Below the pieces are notes generated by a model. The model had not been told where the DNA came from, did not search any database, and was given only the letters and a program-made list of their open reading frames with translations. A program made the position numbers and the translations under genes. This document shows, in pieces, positions 37,778 to 49,461 of a stretch of 64,000 nucleotides of DNA. How positions within the stretch are numbered: position 1 is the first letter of the stretch; the number at the start of each line of letters is the position of its first letter. This DNA is from Mangifera indica (lineage: Eukaryota; Streptophyta; Magnoliopsida; Sapindales; Anacardiaceae), in contig NC_058137.1 in the NCBI RefSeq assembly GCF_011075055.1, positions 25,033,463-25,097,462 of the forward strand, written 5' to 3'.

Positions 37778-38930
37778 GCAAGTATGCAATTGTTATGCTT
37801 TGTAATCCCCTGCTGTAATTTAAGCATATTGCATTACAAGGATAAAAATATTGTATGAATTTCTTGTGGGGATAATACTATCCAGCTTTCTCAAAGTCTC
37901 TGAAGCTTTCCTACAATTTTCCCTGCAAAATCAGCTCACCAAAAATTTTCATTTCCAGGTTTGTTGCCAAACTCAGAACTTGAAAGCATTTTGTTGTACA
38001 GAAAAGTGAAAATAGTGTCTTCGTTATGGTTGACAGATTGTGTAAAACAAAAGAAAGTTTCCCAGAAAATTAATTTTTCCGGTAATATTTAGGCCTCCGG
38101 AAATGTGCATTCTATTCAATGATGGCAAACCAATGTAGTTTGATTGTACAAGTATGCATTAATACGTGCCATTCTGCACAAGACATAATCTAATTGGTCA
38201 TTATTATTACACGAGACTTTAACTAGTACAAGAGACGGCAACCCACTAGTTAATGTGAATTGCTTTACACAAACAATTCCTGTCTTGGACTGTCAAATAT
38301 TGCTTTCGTTGGCTGGCAGCTGCAGCAATTCACCGTTTGAAACTGTACTATTGAAAGTTTAACTGAAGTACAGTACTCATAAAATCCGCTTGAACTTTGA
38401 AAAAATCAATTAGTTAACCTGCTTTACAACTAAAATGGAACCTTAACTTTGATTGAGAGGGTTTGGTTTAAGGCAAAAAAAAATTAGGGTTTAGAGTAAT
38501 CTATTTTTTATTATTGATATTATTTTTTGGTTATTAAGTATTAAAATATTTCAGTAATTTTTTATTATTAATGCGTATTTAATAGGTAATATAAAAGGTA
38601 AATCGATTATCATTTTTATTAAAGTAATCTTGATTTTGTTATAAAAATATTTTTATTTATTATTTTTTAAAATAAAAATATTTTTATTTCCAATTAATAT
38701 TCCCACTGGGAACCTACATTGAGTGTTTGATGTCTGCTTTGCATGGCTCGAGTCTGTGCAGTCACATTTGATGGACAAAGTGTCAATTGCCTACACAAGT
38801 TCTAACCGACCTCAGTACTTTAAGATCATGGCTTAATATCCCATGGAAAATGACTTTATTTCCAGAATAGCCTCTCTCAGGACCTTGTTTAGTTAATAAA
38901 ATAAACTGATATATCTTTCTGTGCAGGGTG
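37778..38930. other. KU70 3' region and intergenic DNA with a MITE-like element
   Basis: 37778-38400 holds the KU70 3' UTR and unannotated DNA. 38455-38700 is an AT-rich, MITE-like segment (GGGTTTGGTTT at the left; TATTCCCACTGGGAAC near the right) of the kind also seen at 7320-7770 and 16370-16800. No gene is visible. Confidence 0.4.
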
Positions 38931-39081
38931 GAGAGTTTGGCTATGATATTCTTGCTGGAAGAAGGGATGGCTTGTTTATATCCCTTCTAGACATTTATTA
39001 TACTGCAATAGCTATGGCCTCTTAGGTTGGAAAATGCGTCCATTTGGTTTAATATTCAGACATTAGTTTTACATTGACAAA

Positions 39082-39713
39082 ATGGTGAGGGTACAAGTAC
39101 CTGGAGGTTCTTTTGGTTTTGCATTAAATAAATCCATCGCTAATGGTATTTCACAAATGGTGAATAATTCATTGTATCATTTCATTGTATTTGTCAGTTA
39201 TTATGGTTTGCTTGACTGCGTTTGTTCTTCGTTTAAGCTCAACTAATGGTGATCCTTAGTCATGTTTACTAAGCTGTTAGCATCAATTTAGTAGCCAAAA
39301 TACCGGTTGTTGAAGTATTTCAACTTTCTTTTGATTGATTTATCATATTTATTACACCATGATTAAGTCAGACTTTAGTATTGAGCAAATAGTCCCAAAG
39401 AGGGGTGTCCTTGGCTTCAGGAATTGGGTTTTTTTTTTCCAATTTGGGCTGCCTCCATCTCCGAAACTGCTTGATAAGTTGTTGCTCTCTTATCAAAGAA
39501 CAGCGGAATAAGGAGAAATCCACTCTAATAGCAGATAGCAAGAAAGGGGAACCAGGATGGCCATCTTTCTGGCAGCTGATTATTGATCTTTCCAAGATTT
39601 TATTTGAGGCAATCAGTAGTGTATTCCTTTACTTTGCCTCCTTCCGTATCAGACTCAGTGGCTCCCAGGGTCTGGCCCCATTGAGGGATACCCTTAGTAT
39701 GCCTGAAGATTAA
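39082..39713 (+). CDS. Candidate upstream ORF of a two-ORF transcript (92 aa if spliced), unrecognised
   Basis: An ATG in good context (AAAATGG, 39082) opens MVRVQVPGGSFGFALNKSIA. A possible donor (G|GTATTT, 39145/39146) and an acceptor after TATCAAAG (exon from 39499) are phase-compatible and join it to a long open frame. That frame reads EQRNKEKSTLIADSKKG, then a hydrophobic, membrane-like stretch (WPSFWQLIIDLSKILFE and onward), then LAPLRDTLSMPED and a TAA at 39711. Unspliced, the first ORF would stop at 39246 (54 aa). The second exon frame has no ATG of its own except four codons before its stop, so an upstream exon is needed. I do not recognise the protein. The gene model is inferred, and a pseudogene is possible. 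Confidence 0.4.
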
Positions 39714-39728
39714 GTAGTGCCCCCATTA

Positions 39729-40067
39729 ATGCAAAGGCAGAATCCAGCTGCTCAACTATCTGAAGCAAAACCGCCAAAGATTAAATCATCCAGTTTTAAG
39801 GACCCTTCTCTCTCAACCAAGCACCGGTCCTCAAAGCGACAAGAATATGCAGACTTCTATGGGTCAGGTGAGCCTCCTTACGTCAAGTCTAAGAACCAGA
39901 AAGAAAGAACAAAACATCGAAAACTCGATAGAAGTGGAGAGGTTGTTCATGGAGCAAGCAGGATGGAGCCCAAACCAGCGGAGATGAAGCCAGTGAATTA
40001 TGACAACCTGACATTTGACCAATACAATATGAGGAGCAAGCATGGGGATGATCCCTACCGTTTTTGA
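39729..40067 (+). CDS. Downstream ORF of the two-ORF locus, basic hydrophilic protein (112 aa), unrecognised
   Basis: It starts at ATG 39729, 15 nt after the stop of the preceding ORF and in the same frame, and runs intron-free to TGA. The protein is Lys/Arg/Ser-rich and polar (SSKRQEYADFYGSGEPP, KNQKERTKHRKLD). It ends NYDNLTFDQYNMRSKHGDD followed by PYRF, an aromatic, motif-like tail that looks conserved. No signal peptide or membrane segment is seen. Two adjacent same-frame ORFs suggest either a peptide-encoding leader controlling the main ORF, or one ancestral ORF split by a stop. I cannot assign a family. Confidence 0.5.
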   Translation: MQRQNPAAQLSEAKPPKIKSSSFKDPSLSTKHRSSKRQEYADFYGSGEPPYVKSKNQKERTKHRKLDRSGEVVHGASRMEPKPAEMKPVNYDNLTFDQYNMRSKHGDDPYRF

Positions 40068-40854
40068 ATACAAACATAAAACTCTTAGCAATTACTCTCA
40101 CTGTGCTGATCATATCAACAATTTTACTTTTCTTTATCAGCTTATCTCAAAAGGAATGTTTCTAACTTTCTTCATTGAAGGAAGCAGTTTAGTTTCCACA
40201 GAAGTACTTCTTTAACATATATAATTATTTGAGCTATAATCTTGCCTGACCGACCCCAGAAGCATTTTTGAGCAAATGGAAGGACTGAAAGCGATTCTCC
40301 AGCCAAACTTTTCAATCTGTCAACAGCCAAACTAGTGATAACTACTGGGGCTGCGAATAAGCAAAACTGTTTTGCTTTTTTTTTCCTCTAGTAAAATCAT
40401 TTCTGTTTTAGAATTTTTGGTACAAAAATACTGTTAAAGATAACCCAATTATGATCTTATCTAATTCAGTGCCCACTTAGACTCATGATTCCAGCTAAAG
40501 TTCCACTTTGAAATTTCATGAAATGGGATGTAAACTACTATGATCTTGATCATCTTATTGCCAAAAAGCAACCAAGACAATACCAATTTAAAATGAGTTG
40601 CAAACAGATGCAATTCAAAGGAGGTTAACTTGCAGCAGAAAAAGCTGATAAGATGAAGAACATGTGAATCACAAAACTGATGACCATGAAAGAACCAGCA
40701 AATAACAATCATCTTTACTTTCATTTTGTCTCGTGAGTTGAACAATTGGTGTATCACTTTGCAACCTCCATGATTTAGACATGGGATTGTTATACTATTA
40801 ACCCACCCCATCTAATCTCAATGCCCAGAAACCACTTCATTTTTTTTTTTACAA

Positions 40855-41015
40855 TAACAAAACTATATATACAAACAATAAATATAAATTTGAGTACAAA
40901 TAATAATATATCACTATGAGATTACGTTGTTTTAAATTAAAGATAAAATAATATCTAATTACGTGACATATCGTTATTTGTTATCAAATTTATACTTATT
41001 ATTTATACACATAAT
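40855..41015. mobile_element. Clear member of the AT-rich palindromic MITE-like family
   Basis: The sequence folds on itself. ACAAATAATAATATATCAC near 40898 is matched by the inverse of GTGACATATCGTTATTTGT near 40963, around a core TTAAATTAAAGATAAAATA. The same core and arms recur in at least 25 places in the window, mainly in 1-25 kb and once at 54110-54290. No ORF is present. Confidence 0.6.
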
Positions 41016-41656
41016 ATTACTCTTATGCAAATTCTCGAAATCATGCTCTATATATTTAATTACTCACTGAAAATTATGTTTTTCTAACATAAAAATGTTT
41101 TTACTATAAAACTCTTACTGACAGTAATTTCCTTTTTCAATAAAACACCCAATAATAATGGGAAAACTTACATGGAACCATCATTTTATAGTGATTTTAT
41201 TAGTGTTTTCTTCTATTTTATTTTATTTTTTGCAATTTTAGTGTCAAATTACATCAATGACTATGAAATTTTGACTAAATTACATGAATACTAGAAATTT
41301 GAATTGTCTCCTAAATCATGTAATTAAATTTTATGTAAATGCTTATAATAAAGGTTTATTGATTAAGATAACCAATTTTGAGGAGCTTGTACAAAAATAA
41401 ATAAGACTATAAAGACTACACCTTTATAACTGGAAAAACTTAATTAATTATATTTTGGCCCTCATCCTTAATCTTCTAACAAAAACCCTAAAATCTATCG
41501 ATTCTAATTGCCATTTTTTTCTAACTCACGAGCTCATATATAAAATCTTACATACAATAAAAAAATTAATAAAATAAGGAAAAACATTAAATTCATGTAT
41601 AAAATCAATATTTACTTATTTTTTCATCTTATGTTTATGGATTGTTGTACTGTAAA

Positions 41657-41660
<4 letters not shown>

Positions 41661-41732
<72 letters not shown>
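41661..41732. repeat. Long uninterrupted AT microsatellite
   Basis: (AT)n of about 36 units without interruption, the longest simple repeat in the window. Confidence 0.95.
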
Positions 41733-41735
<3 letters not shown>

Positions 41736-42619
41736 TGAGTTTAGGTATTTTATGCAATTTTAATGTATAGGCTGAACTTTCTAACATATTTTCCATACTT
41801 CTGAAAAGAGATGTTACACTTTCTCGTTAGGAAGAAGCCATTTCCTAGAAGTTCATTCACTAATGCCTTAAGCAAAAAGCCTTAATGAGAGAGCACAACA
41901 ACACAAGTGACTATGACAATGTTTCCTACATATGAGATCTACAAATGCATGCAACATTTTGAACGGTATAACAATATTGTTGACCTAGTTAATAAATATA
42001 TGTATTATACGCATATTTTATATATTTGCCACATTTGGCTGTTTTAAACATATATCATATCGTTGGATAAAAAATGTAAAAAAACATATATTTTATATGT
42101 TTATTGTGTTAAATGCATATTAAACAATTGCATTACACATTATTGTATTTTTTAATTCTTTTTTTCTTTCAAAAATGATAAAACGATATTGTTTTACAGA
42201 AAGTGTATGACACCTAAACTAAGTAGTGGTGAGTTGCGTTCCTTTCTTCCAAAATTGAAAATCTCTAACAATCCCATATTTTTTCTTTTCGATTTTAATT
42301 TCTCATAATTAACTCACCATTTTATTATTCAATTTGTTGATGTTGAGAAATGACAATTCATATTAGTGACCCAATCAAGGTAAAAGAATTATTACTTTGT
42401 TAGTTTTTTATACCAGAAGTCTTGTAATCATAAATTTTTGTCTTCATCATTTATGCAACAAAGAAAATTTTGAACTTGATTAATAATAATATGATAAATT
42501 CTTGTTGACCGAGAGGAATTGAGCTAGAGGATATTATCATAGGCTCAATGTGCACTTTACATGACTCATTTTGTGAGTGAAAAAATATATCAAGATTTGA
42601 GGAAGAGTTTCTAATGGTC

Positions 42620-43219
42620 AGGTATGAGGAATTATATAGGGAGTTCATAGCCAAATGTCTTACCTGCCAATAGATAAAAGTCAAGCACTAGAAACCGTCA
42701 TGATTTTTGCAACCTCTAAATGTACTAGAATGGGAGTGAGAGCAAATCTCTATGAATTTCATCATAGGGCTCCCAAGGGTACAAAAAGGGTATAATATGT
42801 TGAGGGTGATAATCGACAAGTTGACCAAATCAATGCATTTTTTGTCGGTTAAGGATTCTACCACTATATCAGTTAGGCTAGTTGTATGTAAGGGAGGTAG
42901 TTAGGTTGCATGTTGTACCTAAGACAATTCTACCAATCAGATACTTGGAGTTCATTGTAGGTGATCGAGTTTTTATTAGAGTAGCCTCTTATAACCATAT
43001 TATGAGGTTTAGGAGAAATAGTATATAAACCCTTTTGAGATATTAGAGTGGATTGGTAAGGTAGTATATCGACATACGTTACTAGTGAATATAGACTGTA
43101 TTCATAATGTATTCTATGTTTTGTTATTATGCAAACATATTAGAGACTTGTCACATGAGTTAAAAATCAATGAAATTGAGTTGACTGATAACCTGAGTTA
43201 TAAGGAAAAATCGGTCTAG
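42620..43219 (+). mobile_element. Degenerate Ty3/gypsy integrase fragment
   Basis: The frame near 42640 reads REFIAKCLTCQ, like the end of the HHCC zinc finger. It continues in the same frame with several stops to WE-EQISMNFIIGLP and RVIIDKLTKSMHFL, the start of the integrase core with its first catalytic aspartate. After a deletion, 43034-43219 reads FEILEWIGKVVYR and CIHNVFYVLLLCKHI, the C-terminal region of chromovirus-type gypsy integrases. The rest of the DDE core is missing, no LTRs were found nearby, and the fragment is inactive. Confidence 0.8.
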
Positions 43220-44085
43220 ATTTTAAATAAGATGAATAAAAATATTCACTAGACAAATATAAAAATAAATGAGTTATTATTGTTATTATTTTACAAAAGG
43301 CAATGTAACAAGCTACAATATTATCATCTTCAATGTCATAAGACATCATCTTTGGGTTTAATATTATTAATTCAGATAATATTCTATCTATAATAAATAC
43401 ATAGACAATCACTAAACAAATCAATCTACACATTATAAGTCATATAAGGATGAATATTAATTATTTTCTATATTCTTTTAACATAATTAATTGTATTATC
43501 TTCTAACTTTTATATCTAATAATAAAGCGACCATAAATGTAATAATTATAGATAATACGTATAAACGTTTAAAATTGAACTCAATATTACAAACCAATGT
43601 GTACATTGTTTTAATATATAGATTAAAAATATATATATTTATTCTAAAAATAATTCATCATATTTTAAGCTAAAATTGATCTTAATATATGAATTTAATG
43701 ATTTTTTAAACTAAATTTTGTGTTTTAAGAACGAAATATTACAAAGCAATTGAAGGTAGGTAGAGTATAAAAGGTTAGACTTGAATAAAAAATTATATTC
43801 AATTAAGCTATTTGCTTAGATTAACGGAGGGAGGTAAAATTATTGCATTTTTTTAAAAATAAAAACTGTAAAAAATTGAGTATTTTAATAAATTTTCTAG
43901 AATTGTTAATTAATAAAATAAAAATTTATTATTATCCAATCATAATATACAATAATCGGCGTCCCCTTTTTTTTTTTAATTAATTGTTTAAACTTTGACT
44001 TTCTTTACCGACTCACGGGAGAAACCGCGAGGACTCTCACCGGGAAAAAGAAAAATCTCTCTTGCTCCGTCACGCTCTCACCTTT
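43220..44085. other. AT-rich intergenic DNA and promoter of the UBTD-like gene
   Basis: 43220-43950 is AT-rich with no gene recognised. From about 43965 the composition becomes more balanced (ACTCACGGGAGAAACCGCG), as expected of a promoter/5' UTR. An (AAT)n run of about eight units lies at 44089-44114 in the presumed 5' UTR. Confidence 0.4.
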
Positions 44086-44211
44086 TCTTATTAATAATAA
44101 TAATAATAATAATTAATTTCACTTCAATGAATATCTGTTTGCTGTATATTTCTCCCTGAACGACAACAGTAACCAAAACCTCTATTCTTGAAGCAAAGAT
44201 TCAGCATCAGC

Positions 44212-47200
44212 ATGGGCTGCGCTGGATCCTCGCAGAGCAAAGCCGACGGTGAATGACTCTACTCTTTTTCACTTCATTATATTACATCAACTGTTTGATT
44301 ATCTCTGTTGTTGTTTTTGTTGATCAACTGCGTGTCTATCGCCTCCTTTCATAAGGTTCATCGTTTGTTGTTATGTTTGTTTGTTTAGTTTTAGTTTGAT
44401 ATTTTAGTGTGTGTGTGTGTAATTTTTTTTTGATACGATTGGTGAACTCTTGTTTTAATTCATGATTAGGATTTCTTTGTGAGCGTGATTTTGATGGGAT
44501 GACTGAAAGTCTCTGATGAAGTCAAATTTATTGCAACATGATTATGAAATTTTGATTTGTTTGTGTTAAGTCTGTGGTTAAACACATGTTTAATATATGT
44601 AAACTGAGATATGTGCTTAGAATGCTTAGATGAAGAGATCTATCAAGAGCCCTTTGTTAATTGTGGCTTTGTTAAGTTATATAACTTTTCTTTGCTGATC
44701 TAAATTTTGAACGGAATGTGGTTTAATTTCAAATCTGCAGTGTGAATTTGTAGAAAAAGTGTGTGCAAAAACAAGGAAAAGGAAATGATGTTATATAAAT
44801 TTATGAAACCCTCTTTCATGGGTATGAATGAAAATCTGTCAAATTTCTATGGATTTAATGCCTCATTCAAGAAATATTTATATAGTTTTCGGTATTTGAT
44901 GGACTCGGATTATACCTTGCAGAGGGGCTTTACTCAGTTTAGTTAATGCCTCCATGTTACAAGATTTATTCATTTTTTGTGTTTTTGGAACTCATTAACT
45001 TTAAAGCTGAAATCTTGAGTTTTATCTATTAATCTTTTAATTGGAATTGATTATATCAGGGGCAGTGAAAAAGATTCGAAAGCCAAAGCCATGGAAACAT
45101 CCTCAGCCAATAACGAAGTCTCAGTTGATGCAGCTGCGCGATGAGTTTTGGGACACTGCACCTCATTATGGTGGCCGGAAAGGTAGTGTTCCTCATAATT
45201 TTCTTAAACTTGTCAGTGCAACATTCAAGATTAGATTAAATATTATGGAAATATAGATTTAAACTTGAAATTTCTTATTTGACCAAGGATCGGAAGACAA
45301 TTTATTGTTGGTTGATTACTTTAACTACTTCCCTTCTTTTTTTTTCTTTTAGTATAAGTAGTAATGATAATGAATCCCATAAATGACACAATCTGACATA
45401 TAAATTTTATTAAATGAGGTGTGGGCCTGGATTTACATAAAAGGCATCTTAGGTATTTTATGTAGAATTTAAAGAGATGCCATTTGTGTGATCCAATTGT
45501 AACCATATTTTGGGAGAGTTTGATAAGTGCTTATAAGAGTTATTAGGGAAACAGTTCTAAAATTTATAGAATTGATTTAAAAAGGAAAAGCTTTAACTAA
45601 ATTATTCAGTAATTCTTTTTCCTCTGCATTAGCTGTATGTGAAAATTTTTGAACTTATGCTTTCTTTCATACATTAAGCTTTTACCTCCTTAAAACATTG
45701 AGACTCCACTTTAGTTGGTCTTCTAGTTGTATTTATTTTCAGAGGCTTAGACAATTATAGTTTCCTGGAGAAATTTTATATGGAGCATTAAGCGTTATTG
45801 CTTACGACATTGGAAAACTAGAGGATGAATTCATGATCTTGATGTGAGAATATAAGGGAAAGGCATAAGGTACCAGTTTTTAGGTTGGTCTGTAAGTTGA
45901 ATCCTTGTGCAGACATTATTATTATTAATTGCTCGAAATATTTCTTAGACCTTTTATTCACAATCTGACTGTCAATCTCAGTAATCCTTTTAATATATAA
46001 CGTTGCTGATTTTTTACCTTTTGTTAAGATATAATATTATCATGCTTGTTGAAGTTTCATATAAGGATTACACATTTCGTAGCTGGATCGTGCAAAAAAT
46101 ATTGTTTGTTTTCCTCTGTGAAACCTAGACTTGTCAAATTTATCAATCAAGGCATTGGGCTATACTTAAAGGTATTTCATATGGATTAAGGTGTGCTTAT
46201 TGAGGTTGTGCAAGGGTTGGCTTGTCTATTGGGTGTCAACATGCAATTTGTCTTGCTTTGAGGTCCTTTTTGGTAATATCTCTGGTTTTTTAGGCAAGGA
46301 CTCTATGTCCCTTCTTAGGGCTTGGTAATCTGACTGAGTTAATTGCAATGTACATTTTAGTCTCTGAGGTCGTTGTAGTCTGATTTGGAAAACTTAGGTG
46401 TGAACTACCACCATAATCCATTTATGTAGGAGTGTAATGTGCGTGATTGACCATTATGTTGCTAATACCTTTTCCTGAGAAGAAGAAAAAATAACATACT
46501 ACTAAAATTTCAGATCTCTCATGAGTAGTTAAGGAGGTTGACAAAGTCTAGATTGGTAATTGTATGGAATTGGTAAATGATATTACCAGCAAGATTATAA
46601 GTCTTTACTGTTTAAGAGGCAATATTCAGCAAGGAATGTTAGACCCAGTAGTGTGAAGAAACAAGACTATAGTCTTCAGGTCTATTGCTTGCTTTTTCTG
46701 TCTTCGTGTTAACCAGATATTTCTTCGCGATACATCATTATGATTGCTTGAAGTTATACCATATTAGCAGGATTATAGAAGCTCTAAGCAAGAGATGATA
46801 TAATTATTATTTGAGGACTGTTACCATTATCAGTTGAGATTAATGGCTTAGTTTGATGACTAGTTAAAGTAAGGGAGTATGCACCAATGTTTGATTTGTG
46901 TATGCCTACAAATTAGTGGCAAACTCTTCTTGGATGGCTTGGTCTTGCACAAAGTGGATCCATACATATAGTTGTTTGCTGTCATCTGGTAAATAGTTAA
47001 ATGATTTCCAAGGATAAATGGAAGGACAAAAGGATGTGCTTTATTGGGTTTGACTTGGTTTAGGGCACATTTAGACTGAATTTTCACCATCGTTTTCTTT
47101 AAAGGTTTGATCTGGAGCTGATTCAATAATTTTACAGAATCAAATCTAGCCAAAGTACTATGGTTGCTCATACTTTAGAAGCTCATATTTTCCGATGTAG

Positions 47201-48296
47201 CATCCAAGTCTCATACCTTATACTTGAAATTCTGACATACCATCACACTCTGCAGCTCTAGTACCCACACAGGTTGGCTTGTGCGCTAGCTCTTCTCTAT
47301 TAGCTCTGAGCGAACACTGCAATATTAGCGTCCCCATCTGCGGCGTACGATTGTAGTTGAGAGACAAGATGGTGACTTTGATACAAAATAATATGAATTT
47401 TAGAAGAACCACACTTCAAAAACTATTTGTCAAAATTGGAGAGTTCAAAACCATATAAACCCCACAGTATAAATTGATGCTTTTTAATGTGGAATCCAAA
47501 CCCCATGCTTTGCTCTCAAGATCCTAACAGAATGGAAAGTGGAATTATGATTAATGATTACCTAGATTAGAAAATCAAGACTAGAGTCCACCCGATCTAA
47601 GTTGCTCTCTTAGGATATGGAGAAGGTCAAACAGAATGGCATGGTTAAAAGGCAGAACATGATGGGGCACGATCAAATAGAAGTAATCACCAGTATGGCA
47701 ATTTTGTAAGATAGTGTGCTGTATAAAAATACCCATATTGAGTTGCATTCGTGCATACAGTCACACTTTGCCCTAAATAATCCCTTATGAATTGAGTTGG
47801 GTTATATGCATATGAGTTAAGTTTTTAGGGGATGGTGTAATGTGAATTGAGGTCTGACTCAAACTACTATTTGAATTGAAGGGGGTTAAATTTTCTTTTC
47901 TCTCTGTAGGCTATAAGATTTGTTGTTTCATGAATAAAATAATGCTGTTTGTAAAAAGATGCTTTTGAATTTATCATACATGTTAAATAGCATGTAAGTA
48001 TCATTTTTCTGTAATACCAGAGATTTGGGATGCACTTCGAGCTGCTGCCGAAGCTGATCTAACTCTTGCTCAAGCTATTGTTGACAGTGCGGGGGTCATC
48101 ATTCAAAATGCTGATATGACAATCTGCTATGATGAAAGAGGTATTTTCAGCTGAAGTCTTCAATCCTTGATTTGAAATATATATATTTTTCATTATCTTG
48201 ATATTGTTGCCATGCCTGGACCTTGTTGCAGGTGCAAAATATGAACTACCCAAGTATGTTTTGAGTGAACCAACAAACTTAATCCAGGAAGGTTAA
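44212..48296 (+). CDS. UBTD-type protein (ubiquitin domain-containing protein N-terminal domain), 4 exons, 114 aa
   Basis: Exons are 44212-44248, 45060-45182, 48021-48140 and 48232-48296; all introns are GT-AG and the joined frame is open. The protein begins MGCAGSSQSK, whose Gly2/Ser6-like pattern and Cys3 fit N-myristoylation with possible palmitoylation, so membrane association is likely. It continues with KPWKHPQPITKSQL and LRDEFWDTAPHYGGRKEIW, the hallmark of the UBTD1/2 (DC-UbP) N-terminal domain, which binds ubiquitin-pathway enzymes in animals. It ends CYDERGAKYELPKYVLSEP. It lacks the C-terminal ubiquitin-like fold of the animal proteins, as plant homologues of about this length do. 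The second intron is unusually long (2.8 kb) for such a small gene. Identification is by recognition of these motifs. Confidence 0.9.
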
Positions 48297-48619
48297 AATA
48301 GGGAGATAGCTTGTATCTTACTTGTGCAAGATTTGATTGTATACCATGTATATCGATCTCTCAAATCTCCATATTTTCTCTCCTAAAATCATGGTCTTAC
48401 CTGTTCGTTTGTTCTCAGTTGGACTTCTTTCAAATCTCTTGTTAAGTTTCTCTGCATAACTGATAAGAGCACATCTGTTTGGACTTTGTACAAATGGAGC
48501 GAACCAGTTCTAACTTTTCGTGTAGAAATATTGTTTGGGCTGGCCTATAGTATTTCATCTCCGAAGCGTACTTTTCACTCTAAAATTAAATGGGCTATTA
48601 GTACCATCGACCAGTCTGG

Positions 48620-49095
48620 AAAGACAAATCTATTAAGAGGTTTTACATAATTTGATTCAAATTATAAAATCAAATAAATTTATTTAAAAATTAAAATTTA
48701 TTTTGGTTTGATTTATAAAATGGTTTAATTCAAGTTCATAAATTTATTAAAAAAAATTTACAGTTCAAATTGTGATTTGGACATTTTTCAAATTGAATTA
48801 AATTGTAAATTGTATTTTCTTAAATACATACCCATAAAAATTAGATGAAAAATTTTTATAAGCAAGTTGGTGTATCATTTGTTTTATATTTATATATTTG
48901 TCAATTTTTATATGTTTATTGTATATTTAAATAAAAAATATTTGAAAGTAGGTGATTTTTAATATATTCAAATTATAATTTAAATCAAATTAAATCTTTT
49001 TTTTTTCAGTTGATTTTATTTAAAATTTAAAATGGTTTAATTGCATTTAAATTTTTTTCAACTCAGTTTTCTCTATTTGATTCCACCCCTAATTC
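48620..49095. repeat. AT-rich degenerate repeat between the convergent genes
   Basis: The DNA is rich in GGTTTAATTCAA/TTGAATTAAA motifs, like the degenerate repeats near 10540-10920 and 19560-19900. It contains no gene. The UBTD-like gene (plus) and POLD3 (minus) converge on it. Confidence 0.4.
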
Positions 49096-49461
49096 TACGC
49101 TTGTGCAGAGTGATCATGCTTGACCGTCTTTTTGGACCTTGTCATTGGGATATCGTAATTTCACAGCCTCACCATTTTATTTTCTAGTTTTTTCTTAAGA
49201 CCATTCATTCAACGCCATTTAATTATTCTCTTTTCACAAATTTTTTAATGAGAATGGTTTCCTGGTTGTTGTCATTGATATATAGGAATTCCTGGTTTCC
49301 TAGTTCTTTTCACAAATTTACTCAGCTGTTAACTTAAACTCGCCAAAGCCCTGCATTTCTACAAGATTCAGGAACATACACATTCGCATCAACGTAACCC
49401 CAAAAAGGAATAAAAAGAAAAACGAGTTACATGAATGAAATTTGAGTTGAGTTCTTTCTCC

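Larger units (their letters stand above)
40068..42420. other. Intergenic region with scattered repeats
   Basis: 40080-40830 contains non-repetitive DNA with no supported gene; the minus-strand ORF at 40461-40811 lacks family resemblance. 40855-41015 is a palindromic MITE-like element and 41661-41732 an AT microsatellite. The rest, to 42420, is AT-rich with nothing recognised. Confidence 0.4.

Noticed and set aside
40461..40811. 116-codon minus-strand ORF after the two-ORF locus
   Set aside because: No recognisable domain, no repeat of it elsewhere, and probably the 3' UTR of the plus-strand unit.
47218..47412. More GC-balanced minus-strand ORF in the long UBTD-like intron
   Set aside because: Suggestive composition only; I could not match it to a gene or organelle sequence with confidence.
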